Positions 43,901 to 52,432 of a stretch of 64,000 nucleotides of DNA are shown in pieces. Origin of the DNA: Elmis aenea (Eukaryota > Arthropoda > Insecta > Coleoptera > Elmidae); the NCBI GenBank assembly GCA_947652605.1, contig OX393579.1, forward strand, positions 47,250,970-47,314,969, in the 5' to 3' direction. Below the pieces are notes generated by a model, which saw nothing but the letters and a program-made list of their open reading frames with translations, had not been told where the DNA came from and did no database searches. Every line of letters starts with the position of its first letter. Within the stretch, counting starts at the first letter, position 1. The translations under genes and the position numbers were made by a program.

Positions 43901-44076
43901 GTTCCTATATTTACTGTCCATTTCCGTTGCTCATTGTCATTTATATTCCCAATGTTTCCGTTTGGGGTACTCAAGTGGGAATTCCAGATTACCCCATCTT
44001 TAAACTTGCTTGTTAGTTTTTTGAATCTGAGTGTTTGTTTTCCCTTTTTGCCAATTTCTGTTCTACTCCGTCCCAT
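40990..44076 (-). CDS. LINE ORF2: APE endonuclease and reverse transcriptase
   Basis: The 1028-residue polyprotein makes the nick and copies the LINE RNA at the target (target-primed reverse transcription). Residues about 53-300 are the APE-type endonuclease: GTWNTRS with N61, LTET with E88, VVAYGPNE at 158-165, GDFNGRVG with D195 and N197, and GSDHYLL with D290/H291. A basic linker follows. The RT domain spans about 575-850: QCGFRPGRSTQDL (638-650), CFIDLSKAFD with D674, GVRQGGTLSP (730-739), AFADD with D779/D780, and FKYLG (841-845). The C-terminal part has YSSETWTLTQ, QLRWLGHLLRM and RARGRPRIKWEKE. All catalytic residues are present. The start ATG lies 64 nt inside ORF1, in another frame. 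No RNase H or zinc knuckle was seen. Confidence 0.95.
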   Translation of the reverse strand: MGRSRTEIGKKGKQTLRFKKLTSKFKDGVIWNSHLSTPNGNIGNINDNEQRKWTVNIGTWNTRSIQGKEVELVEEFDNRKLVILGLTETKKKGKGIVKLDKGHILIHSGVKETEFAKAGVACVVSKQWSEKVKKWKGISERVLMVELQITNKELIGVVVAYGPNENAAEEDKDIFYRQLQETVDEIRGRTIIVGDFNGRVGNDVKKYGTVLGRYGEDVLNNNGRRLIEFCFENNMTIINSRFKHKNIHKYTREVKSRDEKSIIDYIIVEDTERSKVINARVYRGAEIGSDHYLLMATLQIGQNYPERIKQDEKKNIIKIKAYKLKEKDVQQNFRDYIITEKQKSEGDEQGKDLEHLWTDFKRIILKSAERACGTMKQGNSNNRKQTAWWTEEVKREVKEKKRLWKKYLTTSKPTDYEKYKQQREKAKRTVLEAKAKTWEDFGKRMEEHYASNQKLFYKVLKNLKQDKNHTLKQIMDKQGKILTTEKEIIERWGNYFKELLESDNTMNDEEEEQGQEEYETIEQEYEQEITEDELDRAIHKMKIGKAAGHDGVLPEMIKYMGVEGKKMLLRIVNKAWQEKDIPKDWEVSVILPIFKTGDSKNCENYRGISLLSVVEKLYERILEERLRKHFESNLEEAQCGFRPGRSTQDLIFTLRQLSEKTMEHSKMVYLCFIDLSKAFDRVPREKIWKILKQSRVREGLLNAIKSLYKSSRNYVRTHNSSSQEFITTVGVRQGGTLSPLLFIILMDKIIKECKQNTKKAYWGWNKLKPISLTELAFADDVVLLAKSEKDLQFNLGVWADTLSRYNMNINITKTKVMVIAKNHEPATIMLDQKKIEQVASFKYLGTIIAENGKLEEDLNNRIAAATKFYYATNKCLISKKEISKETKTRVFNAVYVPILTYSSETWTLTQKQKQRIQVQEMRFLRRIEGCRLIDKISNEKIRNKLGVTDIKKKMETNQLRWLGHLLRMPESRYAKIGWKMQIEGKRARGRPRIKWEKEVRKRLEGKGVSWKDVPQLANDRKEWRKIIQ

Positions 44077-44822
44077 ATATATAGTTCGTCGTCGACATAA
44101 AGTTTTTTATATCCAATTCTTATCTTGTGGCCCTGCTTACTGGCCTCTTTTGCTTTTTCTATAATTTTTCCTTGTATTTCCCGCTCCATGACCGTAAGGT
44201 CATTGTCTATGTACATTTTTTTCCCTTTCATTTTACTTTTGTTTTTCATTACCTCTAGCTTTTGCCTTCCGTTATCCAGTTTAGCTATTATGACTTGTTG
44301 CCCCGGGATTTTTCCCACTTTATACGATTCAGTCACATCAACTTTTACTCCAATCTCCTTCCAAATGAATTCTTGCACTCCTTCTTCAAGTTTTTCTTGC
44401 TGTATATTTATACCTTTAAGTACTATGTTGTTTCTTTTCCTTTCTTTTTCTTGTTCTTCCAGTCTGTCTTCTAATCTTTTAATTCTCTTTTGCATACCCT
44501 GTTTTTCCTCTTCCCATTTTTCTTCTCTCTCTATCATTTTTTCGGTAAGTTTCCTTATTTTTTCATTGCACTCATTAAAACCGTCTCTCATCTCCTTCCT
44601 AATGGCCTCAAACATAGTTTTTACCTCCTCCATATTAATGTCCTGTTTTATAACTGCTCTCTCTTGATTATTAAAGATGTGCAGTGTTGCTGTTATCTTT
44701 TGCTTTGATTGATCCGGGGACCTAATAACTAATTTACTTTTCCGAAATGCCTCTGTTCCTTCTTTGTTTTTGTCTTCTCTCTCTCTTTTCCTGTCGTCCT
44801 TTTTTCCAAATAATTTGTCCAT
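44013..44822 (-). CDS. LINE ORF1: coiled-coil RNA-binding protein
   Basis: The 269-residue protein probably coats LINE RNA and acts as nucleic-acid chaperone. Residues 1-30 are highly basic (KKDDRKREREDKNKEG). About 60-130 form a long coiled coil with heptad-like charged/hydrophobic spacing (IRKLTEKMIEREEKWEEEKQ), likely for oligomerisation. From residue 130, RNNIVLKGINIQQEKL opens an RRM-like domain, and the region around YIDNDLTVMEREIQGKII followed by GHKIRIGYKKLYVDDE resembles the C-terminal part of L1 ORF1 proteins. No cysteine-histidine knuckle is present. The ORF is open and its end overlaps the start of ORF2. The plus-strand frames across this region are shadows. Confidence 0.85.
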   Translation of the reverse strand: MDKLFGKKDDRKREREDKNKEGTEAFRKSKLVIRSPDQSKQKITATLHIFNNQERAVIKQDINMEEVKTMFEAIRKEMRDGFNECNEKIRKLTEKMIEREEKWEEEKQGMQKRIKRLEDRLEEQEKERKRNNIVLKGINIQQEKLEEGVQEFIWKEIGVKVDVTESYKVGKIPGQQVIIAKLDNGRQKLEVMKNKSKMKGKKMYIDNDLTVMEREIQGKIIEKAKEASKQGHKIRIGYKKLYVDDELYIWDGVEQKLAKRENKHSDSKN

Positions 44823-45151
44823 TTATCACTCACTTACTCACTATTAGATCGTTCACTTATAGTTGACGCGCTGCACTAGGGTCAATTGCCTACGTTTCGC
44901 GCACTCAGCGTTTCCCTTACACTTACACGTACGTTTAATCTTTTATTATTAATGATGTTAAATATGTCTTTTAAAAACTAATTTTAAAATCCCTTCACTT
45001 TCACAACTATTTTTAAATTTATTATTAGATTAGCTTCGATTCTCTAAATTGTTATTATTTATTTTTTATTATTTTCACTGGATTTCTTAACTTTAACTAA
45101 CACGATGTGACGGAGCCGTGTACACGGTTGTCGCGTCGCCACTCAACCTCA
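44823..45151 (-). promoter_or_regulatory. LINE 5' untranslated region / internal promoter
   Basis: The ~330 bp before ORF1 begin (minus strand) with a G+C-rich stretch containing GGTTGAGTGGCGACGCGACA and continue AT-rich, with a second GC-rich patch near 44870-44930 (GCGCGAAACGTAGGC). An element inserted into foreign DNA must carry its own promoter, so promoter activity here is inferred from position. No TATA box at the expected distance is obvious. Confidence 0.45.
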
Positions 45152-45163
45152 AAATTTAATTCT
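45152..45163. repeat. Right 12-bp target-site duplication of the LINE
   Basis: AAATTTAATTCT, identical to 40921-40932, and continuous with the tandem-repeat sequence that follows. Confidence 0.85.
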
Positions 45164-45398
45164 ATAATTAAATAAAATGAAACAAGGGGCTGCTAAAGCC
45201 CCTACGCCACTGACGTCATTGGCATATTTTTTTTCGAGTTCACCAAATCAATTTACATATAAACCCAAAATACTATTTTGATACAGTGATTAGTTTAAAA
45301 GTTAGAAATTTAATTCAATAATTAAATAAAATGAAACAAGGGGCTGCTTAAGCCCCTACGCCACTGACGTCATTGGCATATTTTTTTTCGAGTTCCTC

Positions 45399-45879
45399 AT
45401 ATTAAATTACCAATTACAGGCCAAAAAAATTGGCAAAATACAGTATGTGTTTAATGAAATAAGTTATTTTATAGAACACTATATGCGCGCTCTATGTTGG
45501 CTCTCAATGAGTTTCGCTGGTAGAACCGCTGCCAGTTTCAGCCCGGTAGATATTAAACAATAATTTTATTTATTTCCAACAAGAACAACAAATTTGCAAC
45601 TACTTAAAGATGCTTTGTTCACATTTAAGCCTACATTTACACAAAATAAACATAAAATTTTTCTATTTCTAACGAGTTTGTTACGAAGAAGAGAACTCTA
45701 TAGTCCAATATCTATTATTTTGGGTGTACAATATTTTTGAAAAGTTATTTCAAAGTTAAACAATAAACCCATTAAGTTTAGTTATGCAATCATTTTTTTA
45801 TCTACATATTGTGTTTTGTGTTAAAATAATGACTAAAGTATGTGAACTTGGTATTAAAGAGTGATATTTAATTCTTATA
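45399..45879. other. AT-rich spacer
   Basis: No gene or repeat recognised; a short G+C-richer patch lies at 45483-45550. Confidence 0.4.
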
Positions 45880-46612
45880 TAGTGTGTCCAAAAAGTATGG
45901 AATATGCTATATATCTCAGTAAATATCCACTTTAGGGAAACATGTTTTGAATAAAAGTTGTTTGGTACTTAATTTTCTACCATAAGACAAAATTAAATTT
46001 TTTTTTCGAATAACAAAAGCGAAATGAAAAACAATTGAATTTTCTTAAAAAAAAACCTATATTACACTCATTTGATAGATATTTTTTTTCTCTTTTCAAT
46101 GATGGGGTTACCTTAAAAATTAAGTTAATGCTAAGCCAGAGAATATCGAAAATTTAAAAGATCGTATTAGACAAATTACACCTGAAATGGTTGGGAATGT
46201 TATAAACGAGTTTAAAAACTGAGTTTATAATTGCCAAGTTGTAAATGGTTCACAGTTTGAACCCTTATTGTAGATTTAGTCAAAAAATTTTAGTTCTTAT
46301 GATGTTGTTGTTAGAAATAAATACTAATCAATTAAAATAATTTGAGTGTATTTTTTTGCGATTTTCTCAAAAAGTTGCTAAAGTTTTGCATCCTTGAAAA
46401 GAGAAAAATAAATCTCTATCAAATGAGTATAGTATAGGGGTACCTTGCTATTTAAAAAAAATGAATTGTTTTTCATTGCGCTTTTATTCGAAAAAATAAT
46501 TTTGTCTTATGGTGGAAAACTAAGTACCAAACAACTTTTATTCAATTTTTTTTTCCCTAAAGTGGATATTTACTCAGGTATATAGCATATTCCATACCTT
46601 TTGGACACACTG
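45880..46612 (+). mobile_element. Long-inverted-repeat element with transposase stub (AGTGTGTCC ends)
   Basis: The left end AGTGTGTCCAAAAAGTATGG and right end CCATACCTTTTGGACACACT are inverted and flanked by TA-rich sequence. Arms of about 250 bp match well (TTTGATAGATA / TCTATCAAATGAG near their inner ends). The 150-bp centre encodes a transposase tail. This family has a different terminal sequence from the CAGGGTG elements but the same architecture. Confidence 0.75.
46140..46275 (+). pseudogene. Tc1/mariner-type transposase C-terminal stub
   Basis: Plus-strand codons give ENLKDRIRQITPEMVGNVIN, EFKN, a stop, VYNCQVVNGSQFEPLL. This fits the pattern (LK-x-RI-x-x-IT-x-E-x-x-x-NV ... R-x-x-x-C-x-x-x-NG-x-xFE-x-L) at the end of Tc1/mariner-type transposases. 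The single in-frame stop replaces a codon where an arginine or similar is usual. The catalytic core is absent. Confidence 0.65.
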
Positions 46613-47555
46613 TATAAGCTTTCAAATTGAATTTAAGCGCGCCAATATTATTTATATATTTTACATGAGAATTATTGAGATTTCTCCGGAAGGAAATAAG
46701 AGATACATTTTTCTAATATTAAATACTACTTTGGATCCTGGTGAATAAATATCAGCGTTTTGCTGAGTTATTAAAATGCCTATGGTGTCCAAATGTTCAG
46801 AAAAGGCAGAAAAGTATTAAGTATAAGAACTCATTAGCTCTTTTACTGTTCATCCACATATTATCATAATATCCGCAAAGTTCGCAGTTCTTTTAACGTA
46901 GTCTATATCAAATGATATCGTTATTATTTTGATTGCATGTCCTCATGTCCATGTTAGTCCATCTTTAACACAAAAATTTGGGCTAACACTTAGTATAAAC
47001 TTGTTTCATTCATTTACAGCCAAGTTAAGATGTTTTTTAGCCTATTTTAAACGTTTTTTTTTAAGTTTTAGTTAAATATACTAAAGTTTTTGCTAATAAA
47101 GCTATTTTTTTATAACTAGTTTATTATGAGGTTATTACATAAATTGTAAACAAACTAACGCTTCTACTATTGATGCATTTTGTTTTCCCGTGGTGTGTAT
47201 ATTTGAGCTTATATTATTATTAGTATGTCTTACTTAGGCTTAGACTATTTCATTTTTACTTAAAACTAATGTTTAATTAAGAAAGTAAACCTAATATTTT
47301 GTACATATAAATATATTTGTTAAAAAAATCTAAGCCCAATTGCGTTACAAATTACCGACTAAAACTGCGTTCTCTTTAAGTAATTTTGAAATAAAATTAA
47401 TTTTCAAGCCCTTTTAAGAACACTTTTCAACATCTTTTCTCTAAATGCGGTGTTTTAAACGCCCGACAGTCACAAACACGCACCGTTTATAATTTTTTAC
47501 TCAAGTTGGTGGAAAATTTTCTCGTGCGCTAAATAAAACCGAGTGGTATAAGTTC
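46613..47555. other. AT-rich, no gene recognised
   Basis: Plain AT-rich sequence with no coding or repeat signature. Confidence 0.4.
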
Positions 47556-48010
47556 TTTTAAAGCGAGAAAGATTGCTTCACTCGGCCATCTTAAGTGGCG
47601 GAATCCACTCCACTTAAACGACGAGCGATTTGCTTGAGGTCAATCACTTCCCCGATTCTAATTTTCATTTACTGGAAAAAGGAGCTCTAACATGCGATAA
47701 TATCGTAATTACACGAGACCCAGGGGGTGTACTTCCTCCATGAAGAGAGACACGACTGCAAATCCCGCGCGTCAGGGTAATCTCATCGATTTTAACCCTT
47801 GATAACAAGATGTGAGTCGACCATATTTGCGTTCGATCCACGGCGGATGTCTGAATGATATATTACCGATAACAGGGAAAAATATCGCAAATAAAATCTC
47901 ACTTCTCTTTGTTTATTTTGCGGGAATACTTGCTAAGCGAGCTATACTGTATTCTGACGTGCATCGATAGGGGAAACAATCGACTGGAAGTTGAAATACT
48001 GCCAATCTTG
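47556..48010. promoter_or_regulatory. Candidate conserved non-coding block
   Basis: A stretch of balanced composition in an otherwise AT-rich, repeat-filled region (for example AGTGGCGGAATCCACTCCAC, an imperfect palindrome, and TTCGATCCACGGCGGATGTC). No open frame, tRNA shape or transposon end is apparent. Such islands often mark enhancers or untranslated exons in insects; the assignment is inference only. Confidence 0.2.
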
Positions 48011-48645
48011 ATAGAGGTCTGGTGTACTTGTGAGGAAACCTGAAATTGGGAATCAAATTTTGATTTTGTGTGTCAAGCTAGTGCGAAATTTATTTACAAG
48101 CAATTATTTTTACAACTTTTTTTTTTCGTTATGAAAGACCAAGTGGTTTATCGCTTTTGGAAAGGGCTATGGAGGTAGGCTGGGAAAAAAGTGATGAAAC
48201 TTTATGTTTATTATACTACAAAAAAATCAATATCCTTCCTAGTGAAGAAATTGTTAAAAATAAAAAGCCTTGTTTTTTTTCACTTTTTAATTTTTAAGAA
48301 AGTCCAAAACTTTCAAAAAAAATCTCAGAACAGTATTTTTTTTATTTTTTTTTAAATCTTGGACTAAGAAACTTTTTAGACTTTCGTTTATCTTCGAGTA
48401 TCATCACCTTCGTTTTTGGATTTTTGCACTAAACGAGTACTAAAACTCTAAACACAGTGAAAGAGATAATAAAACTTTGGTGAAACTTGAAAAGTGAAAA
48501 ATATTACAGTAAAATCTGTTTCTTAGGAAATCAACATGAAAAACACCTACACAAATATAACAAAGTTTTAAAAATTTTACAGCAGGAGCAGTATTTTATG
48601 TAAATTATGATTATCATAATCTTTAAGAACATATTATGTTTCAAT
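48011..48645. other. AT-rich spacer
   Basis: Homopolymer-rich DNA without a recognised feature. Confidence 0.4.
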
Positions 48646-49663
48646 TAGGGACTAAAAACAAAAAAAAAATTGGAACGAAAACGAAATATTTTGTTTTCAT
48701 TTTTTACGTTTTCACCTATAAAATTTCGTTTTCGTAAACCGAAATTTAATAATTCTATTTAGCCAGAGACCTGTTTTTTCTTAGCAACCGCTCTTTTTAC
48801 AAAAGCAGAGAGCTTTTTAAAGAACGATCACCAAATAACATAAAGACAGTGTTGGCAACCCTATTAATACTATTAAACCATTAAACCCCAATTATTCGAA
48901 TATTCAGATTATAAATACTTCGTAGGTATTAATATGTAAATCAGCCTAGTTCGCCTTTAAATAAAAACAAATTTGGTGTGATAATTTTGTACTTTTGGTT
49001 ATAAATGTCAGATATAAAATGTTTATAATGAATTTTAAAGTACATTTGGTTTTTTTGTTTGTGTTTCTTAGCTATCGGTGGGTTACTAAATTGTAAACAG
49101 CGATATGTTCGGTTTTAACATTATGGACAATATAATTTAGACTAGCTAATTGCCATATTAAATTTACCAAATTTTTAAACACATTTAACATATAATCAAA
49201 TAAAATTTGTGCATTTTATTTAGTATAATACCTGTCAGGTGCAAAAACACAACTAGTTTGTCAAGCATATCAACGTCAAATGTCATATTTAAACTGTTAA
49301 AAATGACGAGATTATTACGAGCCCTTTTCTTGTCCAATCAAGTGTATATTATTTATTGATGATCCAATCAACAAATTAGAAAAAGAGAATATCCGTACCG
49401 TTACTTGTGTCTCACGAAATTGCAAGTATTAGCAATAAAGTTGTTAATACATAATGATGTATTATATTATATGGACAATAGTGAAGCTCAGTTATTTTAA
49501 GTGAGATATTTTACTGTCTTGGGGGGTCTTCCCAGGATCCAGTAAATTCTCGTTTGTGTTCAATGAGAAAAAATTAAATAGATTAAACCGGTTAAAACCA
49601 GTTTTAGGATTTATTTATTTCGTTTTCGTTCTCATAAAAATTTCGGTTAATTCCGTTTAACGA
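48646..49663. mobile_element. hAT-like element, copy 2 (right end lost)
   Basis: It starts TAGGGACTAAAAACAAAAA and shares with 37564-39153 the AACGAAAACGAAA terminal repeats. Also shared are CCATATTA-A-ATTTACCAAAT, GGTGCAAAAACACAAC, CCAATCAAGTGTATATT and TTTCGGTTAATTCCGTTTAAC. The right terminus (TTCGTT...AGTCCCTG in copy 1) is missing; the sequence passes into the palindrome at 49695. It lacks the LINE tail and about 400 further bp found in copy 1. Confidence 0.7.
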
Positions 49664-49694
49664 TGAGGAGTGGTAATTACTACAACTACAGCAG

Positions 49695-49847
49695 CGTTTT
49701 CCTAGCAGCAGGTATTTTGCGCGGCGTAGAACGTAGTACCTAATGCCTCGACCAATCAACATAGAGAGATTATTAATCTCTCTATGTTGATTGGTCGAGG
49801 CATTACTACGTTTTACGCCACGCAAAATACCTGCTGCTAGGAAAACG
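49695..49847. repeat. Near-perfect 150-bp palindrome (long hairpin)
   Basis: CGTTTTCCTAGCAGCAGGTA at the left is complemented by TACCTGCTGCTAGGAAAACG... reversed at the right, and the symmetry continues to a centre at 49773 (GAGATTA-T-TAATCTC) with only a 4-base indel and a few mismatches. Loop size is essentially one base. No terminal duplication is clear. It is either a foldback element or the product of a template-switch; the frame at 49604-49825 simply reads through it. Confidence 0.8.
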
Positions 49848-51431
49848 TGGCTTTATTAATTGTGTTTCAGTGTAGTCCTGCAATTATTTTTAGTTTTATA
49901 TGATTTTTTTTTATTTTGGCACTCAGAAAAAAGTAATTCGTGTTCTTTACTTTTTCAGACCTTGGTTAAAATAACATAAATTGTTTGGTTTTGTAGATTA
50001 CTGGTATCACCTCCCTGTAATTACTATTAAACTGTTCTAAAGCTATTTTAGAATTTCTTGTTATGTTTTGGATGGGTTTTATTGTCCCACAAAAACAGTT
50101 TTATTATTAAAATATAACTAAAAGTATGTTATTTCATCTTTTTGTGCAAATATGCACTGTTATTCATAAAATAAATTAAAGTTGATGGTTAAAATAATCG
50201 AAGCAGCTGATAAAAATTTTGCCATTTGAGCGTTTAGGTATGCTCTACACAGCTTTTTATGTAACTGTAGCTTGATTTAAAACCTTTTAAATTTATTATA
50301 ATTAAAAATAAATTTTTTTCATTACTACCCTGCAATTATATAAACCGGGCCTCCTAAGCTCATCGACTAATCTTTCGTATAAAACAAGTCTCAACTTGTT
50401 TATAGCTGGCTTAGGATTGTTATAACTGGTCAGACAATTGATGTACGATAATCTGCTTGTTTATGCATGAAATCATTTTACATTATATTATAACGATGGG
50501 CGGCGTCGTCATTATGGATCAAATGGTGTCAACATACACGTGCAAGAGACAAAGTTAACAATAGCCTTTGACATTTTACTTTACCATTATTGAAGTTTAT
50601 AGTTTCTACCAAGGAACGTTCAAACTATAACATGGGTGTGACTCACAAACGCAGAATATTTTTGAAAGATGTAGCAGAGGAGCTAGTGATACCACATATG
50701 TCAAGAAGATCAACTAGCCCTTATATACGGTGTAGTAGTTTATGAAAAGATTTGTTAATATTTCTTAACCTCCAAAAGCCCAAACAGGTGCAATGATTAA
50801 GAAAAGAAACCCATTATGTCCTTCAAACATAGACCCTCAAAACAAAATAAGCTGTATTATACCTATATAAAAATAATACTTGTAATGAGCATAGAATTAA
50901 TATTTGCACAATTTGCTACTCTAGTATATTAAAAATCTTTTTTTCACATAAATAATCTTTACTTCCATGATACTTCTTAAATTTTTGATATATATGTTCA
51001 CCTATTAGAGAAAGTTTTACTTCTATAACTTTGTTTTCATTAAAATCTAATATGATTTTACGGACCGGGTCTTGGAGGCCCGTATTACGTAAATGCCGAT
51101 ATAGTATCGGTTATGCATACCAGGTTTAATTAGATTAGGGTATGGAGAATTAAAATTACTTTAAAAATTCTTAGATTTTCTTGAATAATTGAATGGAACA
51201 CCTCCAGCTACAAAAATTTAATTTTTATAATGATAATGAGCACAGTATTAGCCATTTTTCTTCTAACAAAACTCACTTTTTTAAGTGAGCGAAATACCAA
51301 AAGTGAAACAAGATATTTAAGACACTCTGTATGATCACCAGAATATACTTATCGGTTTTCAAACTTTATGAAAACTCATAACAACTTGGCCATAAAACTA
51401 CATATGCGCAAAAATTATTACAATAAACTTA
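49848..51431. other. Gene-free stretch
   Basis: AT-rich. Small inverted fragments (CCGGGCCTCC near 50345 and GACCGGGTCTTGGAGGCCCG near 51063) are visible but define no element. No coding signature. Confidence 0.35.
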
Positions 51432-52429
51432 TGCCCGGTTTCTCCGACACATCTTAAGATCTAGCTGAATCTTAAGTTCGCCTTTACGTTATAATGTGTT
51501 GCACCAAGCAATTTTAAGAACATATTCGACTTGAGCTGCGCGCACATCTTAAGTCGCTGTTTACTAGAACTTGAGTTGGAGTACATAACCTAAAATTATC
51601 TTGTATTTGCTTTGTTTGTAGTTAGTGTTCTGTGAGTTAAGTGTTTGTTTAAATTGTGGTTTAAGTTTAAATATGGATATTGACTTTATGAATATGATAG
51701 ATATTTGGTGTTTACGTTTTTTTAAAATTAAAAAAAAAATTGTGTTTTTTTTTGAGAAAAAAGATATATGTACGTACTTCCTACTTATATATTTCATTTT
51801 GTTATGTTACTGTTTTCCTATGAATTAACATTTTTTTATAAAACAAAAGACTAGTTATTCAACAAATACCCGCAAAAATTACACTCACCGTCAAAAATTA
51901 TATTTAAAAAATGTATTTTATGTATAAGTATTATATATCATTAAATATAAAGGGCGGCAAAAATAATATTTGCCCAGAGCGGCGGAAAAGCTAGATCGGG
52001 CCCTGAACAGCATTGGTAGATTTGTTCTCTAAAACACACTTATTTTCTTCCACCAAGCTAATTAATAATTGTTTTTACTCCATGGTATAATTTATTCTTT
52101 TTTTGTCCGCCATTTCAACACAAAATAAAATAATAAACACCGAACTGTAACTTTATGTGCGACTAACAGCTGATAGCAACAACAGGATGTCACAGGGAGC
52201 CGTTTTAACAGCTGTGATGTGAATGGCCAATGAAAATTCGCCATTCAAATCTGCCCCTAAAATGTGCCGACTTCTTGCAACGTTGTCAAACCGAATTCTA
52301 ACTTAGCTGAGATGTCTAACAAATTCCGGAATATGTTTTCTGTGCAACGCATCGGTATCTTGAGTCGGTCTTAAATATAAGGCGGTCTTAGATAAGTTCG
52401 ATCTTAAGATGTGTCGGAGAAACCGGGCA
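51432..52429. mobile_element. Harbinger-like element with TTA target duplication
   Basis: TGCCCGGTTTCTCCGACACA at the left and TGTGTCGGAGAAACCGGGCA at the right are perfect 20-bp inverted ends, extending with CTTAAGAT on the inner side. TTA flanks each end (51429-51431 and 52430-52432). A 3-bp TTA/TAA duplication is typical of PIF/Harbinger. No transposase is recognised in the 998 bp. GGGCGGCAAA and TCGGGCCCTG near 51950-52010 may be another nested element. Confidence 0.75.
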
Positions 52430-52432
52430 TTA

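Larger units (their letters stand above)
40933..45151 (-). mobile_element. Full-length APE-type LINE with two open ORFs
   Basis: On the minus strand the element comprises a ~330-bp 5' region starting GAGGTTGAGTGGCGACGCG, ORF1 (269 residues), overlapping ORF2 (1028 residues), a 57-bp 3' UTR with an ACC-GAAA-GGT stem-loop, and a tail of about five GAA/AAG units. A 12-bp target duplication flanks it. Nothing in either ORF is obviously broken, and key catalytic residues are present, so it looks young and potentially able to move. Related dead tails occur at 23460-23665 and 25015-25995. The ORF2 resembles proteins often mis-annotated in insects as 'craniofacial development protein 2-like'; assignment to a particular clade (RTE-like versus a neighbour) needs phylogeny. 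Confidence 0.9.
40638..45398. repeat. 154-bp tandem repeat (four copies) split by a LINE
   Basis: Units start ATGAAACAAGGGGCTGCTAA at 40638, 40793, 45177 and 45331, giving spacings of 155, 153 (after removing the LINE and one target copy) and 154 bp. Each contains the small hairpin AGGGGCTGCTAAAGCCCCT, then GTGACGTCATTGGCAT and a T-run with TTCGAG. Copies differ by a few substitutions. The fourth is cut off near 45398. The LINE at 40933-45151 is inserted near the end of the second unit. Confidence 0.85.

Noticed and set aside
44125..44667. 180-codon serine/phenylalanine-rich frame resembling a membrane protein
   Set aside because: Antisense shadow of the lysine/glutamate-rich ORF1 of the LINE.
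51600..51830. Overlapping frames on both strands (67 and 77 codons)
   Set aside because: Low-complexity A/T runs inside a Harbinger-like element; no motif.
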